Part shown: piece by piece, positions 63,871-64,000 of the stretch
Layout: every line of letters starts with the position of its first letter
Position numbering within the stretch: position 1 is the stretch's first letter
Origin: Arcobacter sp. LA11
GTDB lineage: Bacteria > Campylobacterota > Campylobacteria > Campylobacterales > Arcobacteraceae
DNA: 64,000 nt
Reading direction: 5' to 3'
Assembly (NCBI RefSeq): GCF_001895145.1
Contig: NZ_BDIR01000002.1
Span: forward strand, 248,001-312,000
Position numbers and translations under genes: made by a program
Notes under the pieces: model-generated
What the model was told of the DNA's origin: nothing
The model's database searches: none
Seen by the model: the letters and a program-made list of their open reading frames with translations, nothing else

Positions 63871-64000
63871 ATGAGAGAACTTTTAACTTCATTTGAAGAT
63901 TATCTTTTAAATAATCTTCCACAATCAAAAACTTTTCACCCTTATTTTGAAGATGCCTTAGGCGATATGTTAAAAGCTGGTGGTAAAAGATTTAGACCTA
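63871..64000 (+). CDS. ispA: Polyprenyl synthetase, N-terminal fragment (probably IspA-type)
   Basis: Only the first 43 residues are in the window, ending in MLKAGGKRFRP, the first conserved motif of prenyl synthases (GGKRxRP). The catalytic Asp motifs lie beyond the end. Position next to ybaB matches ispA (farnesyl diphosphate synthase) in C. jejuni, and the long-chain enzyme is already at 3058. Confidence 0.75.
   Translation, partial: MRELLTSFEDYLLNNLPQSKTFHPYFEDALGDMLKAGGKRFRP

Noticed and set aside
1-64000. CRISPR arrays, tRNA, rRNA and insertion sequences
   Set aside because: Searched by eye in the intergenic regions; no regularly spaced repeats, cloverleaf sequences or transposase genes were found.

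Overview
This 64 kb window is AT-rich chromosomal DNA from a member of the Campylobacterota, most likely the Arcobacter group. The evidence is gene order. Runs such as DUF2018-polyprenyl synthase-hemA-proS, lnt/yajC-secD-secF, leuS-lptE-folC-M23 peptidase-ccmA, and panD-ybaB-prenyl synthase match what I recall of Helicobacter and Campylobacter. Many starts are TTG or GTG, and -10 boxes of the TATAAT type appear without clear -35 boxes. I saw no rRNA, tRNA, CRISPR array or insertion sequence.

Layout. 1-9230: the tail of a PAS histidine kinase, then housekeeping genes (aroK, hisD, DUF2018, polyprenyl synthase, hemA, proS, a small MscS channel, cca). 9295-14715: an accessory cassette. It has a 1221-residue protein with a Cys-rich PAAR-like N terminus and a hydrophobic hairpin near its C terminus. 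Behind it are two mosaic paralogous Sel1/TPR-like lipoproteins, with a 54-residue membrane peptide between them. This looks like a type VI effector with duplicated immunity genes. 14771-25131: a second MscS channel and lnt on the minus strand, then yajC-secD-secF, two small membrane proteins, leuS, lptE and folC. 25121-26436: a cell-shape pair (M23 endopeptidase and bactofilin). 26420-39082: a block that separates this pair from mfd. It holds a primase-helicase fusion, a Kef-type antiporter, an OlsF-like double acyltransferase, a giant PhoX-like lipoprotein, a di-haem lipoprotein and a DUF445 protein.

39098-49498: mfd with its small upstream neighbour, a DUF6622-like protein, nudC, pheA, a DUF1566-type protein, and exported redox proteins (TlpA-like, periplasmic DUF255, Tat-exported flavoprotein). 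49686-53367: a Spy-like protein with its two-component system, an HI0933-family flavoprotein with no canonical start codon, and a small membrane protein. 53429-58100: two genes or operons (YmdB-like phosphodiesterase/MagIII-like glycosylase/ParA-like ATPase/small membrane protein, and ubiE/xseA), each preceded by a copy of the same ~88-nt two-hairpin leader. 58153-62086: a chemosensory operon (soluble receptor, PAS protein, CheW, two receiver proteins). 62111-64000: cyclophilin, a 2Fe-2S protein, panD, ybaB and the start of a prenyl synthase.

The strongest candidates for something undescribed are the duplicated leader element (53429-53516 and 56082-56168), the effector/immunity cassette (9295-14715), and the primase-helicase whose primase motifs look degenerate (26420-28528). 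All functional calls are from reading the sequence and remembering families; no database search was run.
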